From Corylus avellana (lineage: Eukaryota; Streptophyta; Magnoliopsida; Fagales; Betulaceae), in the NCBI RefSeq assembly GCF_901000735.1, contig NC_081541.1, positions 48,493,385 to 48,557,384 on the forward strand: DNA of 64,000 bases, given 5' to 3'. Every line of letters starts with the position of its first letter. Within the stretch, counting starts at the first letter, position 1. The translations under genes and the position numbers were made by a program. Below the pieces are notes generated by a model. That model saw only the letters and a program-made list of their open reading frames with translations, did not search any database and was not told where the DNA came from. Below are positions 63,589 to 64,000 of the stretch, piece after piece.

Positions 63589-64000
63589 TAATATCTATAA
63601 ATACTAATTTTGAAAATATTTCAATATATATAACCTCTATTGAAGGATTGAGATTCTCTAAAATTCTCCTTAAATTTGAGATTCTCAAATTCAAAGATTT
63701 TAGTCGTCTATTTCATATAAGCTTCTAAAATAAGTCATGTTTCAGAATTTAATGAGAAAACTACCTTATTAAATTTCGGTCACTTAGTAGCTTCCTCATT
63801 AAGTTCTAAAACATGGTTTATTTTAGACGATTTCCTCATTAAATTCTGAAACATGGCTTATTTTAGACGCTTAGATGAGATGGACAACTAAGATCTTTGA
63901 ATTTGAGAATCTCAAATTTAAGAAAAATTCTAGGGGATCTCAATCCTTCAATAGGGGTTATTTATGTTGAAATATTTTCAAAATTACTATTTATAGATAT
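63589..64000. mobile_element. Large foldback element reaching the window edge
   Basis: Starts ATATCTATAAATACTAATTT and ends at the window edge with the inverted equivalent (AAATTACTATTTATAGATAT). Arms of about 130 bp pair (TGAAGGATTGAGATTCTC / GATCTCAATCCTTCAATAG; TTTGAGATTCTCAAATTCAA / TTGAATTTGAGAATCTCAAA). The centre carries three ATGTTTCAGAATTTAATGAG-like words. No coding content. Confidence 0.75.

Overview
The window is nuclear DNA of a flowering plant, very probably a woody eudicot. The evidence is GT-AG introns of widely varying size, AT-rich introns and spacers, families found only in plants (ZIFL-type MFS carriers, nodulin-like/NFD4-like carriers, an ABI5/AREB3-like group A bZIP factor), plant L1-type LINEs with DUF4283 ORF1 proteins, Copia elements, tRNA-derived SINEs and many small TIR/foldback elements. 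I could not settle the species; the repeat style recalls Fagales-like trees, but that is only an impression.

Layout. 1-14183 (+): the 3' ten exons of a ZINC INDUCED FACILITATOR-LIKE transporter gene; its start lies outside the window. Its 5.3 kb intron holds an old LINE copy, itself cut by a tiny TRIM-like LTR element. Its 4.7 kb intron holds a deleted Copia element that contains a SINE. 15050-21290 (+): a full-length LINE with a perfect 15-bp target duplication, intact ORF1, and an ORF2 spoiled only by two in-frame stops. 21300-24300: a MITE and an LTR-like region interrupted by a non-autonomous hAT-like element. 24300-46650: a tandem array of nodulin-like (NFD4-like) MFS genes. Unit 1 (25361-27811) is a multiply broken pseudogene, unit 2 (32478-34368) and unit 3 (42142-44480) have intact three-exon reading frames, and a promoter-only remnant of another unit lies at about 39640-40770. 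Comparing units defines many insertions by their empty sites. 46650-49000: repeats and a minus-strand SINE. 49789-60750 (-): an AREB3/DPBF3-like bZIP gene with three coding exons, a probable 1.06 kb leader intron, and a second coding intron of 8.5 kb packed with Copia fragments, a TRIM LTR, a LINE tail, a MULE-like MITE and a scrap of plastid 16S rDNA. 61196-62345: a 1.15 kb foldback element with an exact 9-bp target duplication and a GC-rich core of repeated palindromes. The last 400 bases are another large foldback that runs to the window edge.

Four host loci are recognisable: the ZIFL-like antiporter (partial), two apparently functional nodulin-like carriers plus one dead relative, and one ABA-pathway transcription factor. 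They do not form a pathway together. The rest is repeats in various stages of decay. I saw no evidence of a new multi-gene system. The most unusual structure is the miniature LTR element at 5686-6102, in which only a 14-bp primer-binding-site segment separates two about 200-bp LTRs. Next is the family of hairpin elements with a shared GC-rich palindromic core.
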